Shown here: positions 16,321-16,713 of the stretch, piece by piece
Layout: each line of letters starts with the position of its first letter
Numbering within the stretch: the stretch's first letter is position 1
Assembly: GCA_025201765.1 (NCBI GenBank)
Contig: MU623690.1
Location: 1-16,713 of the forward strand
DNA length: 16,713 nucleotides
Direction of reading: 5' to 3'
Origin: Daldinia sp. FL1419
Lineage: Eukaryota; Ascomycota; Sordariomycetes; Xylariales; Hypoxylaceae
Notes under the pieces: model-generated
Databases searched by the model: none
What the model saw: only the letters and a program-made list of their open reading frames with translations
What the model was told of the DNA's origin: nothing
Translations under genes and position numbers: made by a program

Positions 16321-16713
16321 TTAAAAGATTTTATTAATGTATTATTATTGCTATTTTTTTATTTAATTATAAATTTGTCTTATTTAATGTAAAGTTTTTG
16401 GAAATATTTGTGTTAGATAAGTTATAATGTTATTTTATATATAAATTATTAATAAGTTATTAATGGGGTTTTATTAGAGTTGAATAATATTTTTTTATAA
16501 TTTATATTAATTAAGAAAACTTTTCAGGTTAAATTTTATATAAGATAAGCTTATATCAAAATATATTTAAGATATTTCAAAATTATATATTATATTATTT
16601 TTCTTTTATTATATTTATATTTAAAAATATTTATTTTAAAAATCTTTTTATTAAATAAAAATATTTTTAATTTTATTTTTTTAATATATATTTATAATAA
16701 TATTAATATTTTA
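16320..16713. other. AT-rich end of window
   Basis: No repeat, RNA gene or supported frame. The first half keeps some G on the plus strand (TTAATGGGGTTTTATTAGAG near 16458); the rest is nearly pure A/T. Confidence 0.4.

Larger units (their letters stand above)
1..16713. other. AT-rich, RIP-degraded repeat block without intact genes
   Basis: Almost the whole window is A and T, and CpG is nearly absent outside short islands (1904-2338, 8081-8107, 8870-8925, 9139-9170, 11340-11362, 13370-13470, 15601-15650, 15757-15850). Aligned repeat copies differ mainly by C-to-T and G-to-A changes, the mark of RIP in Pezizomycotina. That the host is an ascomycete is inferred from this pattern. Other AT-rich genomes (gut fungi, apicomplexans) would not be expected to show copy-to-copy transition decay beside islands of normal composition. 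No intact gene, rRNA or tRNA was recognised on either strand. Confidence 0.8.

Noticed and set aside
1..16713. Mitochondrial DNA or an AT-rich bacterial or apicomplexan genome
   Set aside because: No tRNA, rRNA or mitochondrial protein gene is seen. Repeat copies differ by directional transitions and normal-composition islands remain, which fits RIP rather than uniform AT bias.

Overview
This window looks like a gene-free, heterochromatic, extremely AT-rich block from a filamentous ascomycete (Pezizomycotina) that has been degraded by repeat-induced point mutation (RIP). The main evidence is direct. Wherever two copies of a repeat can be aligned by eye, they differ mostly by C-to-T or G-to-A changes. 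CpG is almost absent, except in a few short islands of normal base composition inside those repeats. Species cannot be told from the sequence. I see no intact protein gene, rRNA or tRNA; the longest open frames are short and low-complexity, apart from one in a repeat copy near 13.3 kb.

Layout. 1-1350: AT-rich, nothing recognisable. 1358-2960: satellite of roughly 120-190 bp units in one orientation, with 17-bp subrepeats, interrupted by a 435-bp non-RIPed MITE (1904-2338) with 44-bp terminal inverted repeats and TA at both ends. 2960-4390: degenerate pyrimidine-rich repeats, an inverted junction and a 10-11 bp minisatellite. 4395-5760: the same satellite inverted (about nine units of ~145 bp), so 1.3-5.8 kb is a large imperfect inverted repeat. 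5860-9480: dispersed blocks here called K-H and L, in both orientations. 7549-7646 and 7826-9181: copies of a second repeat family (here 'tail element') inserted into those blocks. 9690-9935: a second copy of the minisatellite element. 9930-11170: another tail-element copy, opposite in orientation. 11190-11375: an unexplained GC-richer island. 11380-13080: AT desert. 13090-13700: a tail-element relative holding the best-preserved coding-like sequence. 13826-14665: a ~105-bp repeat present twice. 14740-15570: a G-rich, C-poor stretch with a decayed frame. 15601-16136: two more tail-element pieces, one the least mutated 3' end in the window.

The most interesting object is the tail element. It has six copies or fragments, one apparently complete (~1.36 kb) with a reconstructable empty site and a ~10-bp target duplication. 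It carries a 3' hairpin, an (AAAT)n-type tail, repeated 5' truncation, and a candidate reading frame that appears to run antisense to the tail. All RIP, orientation and family statements come from alignment by eye; no database search was done.
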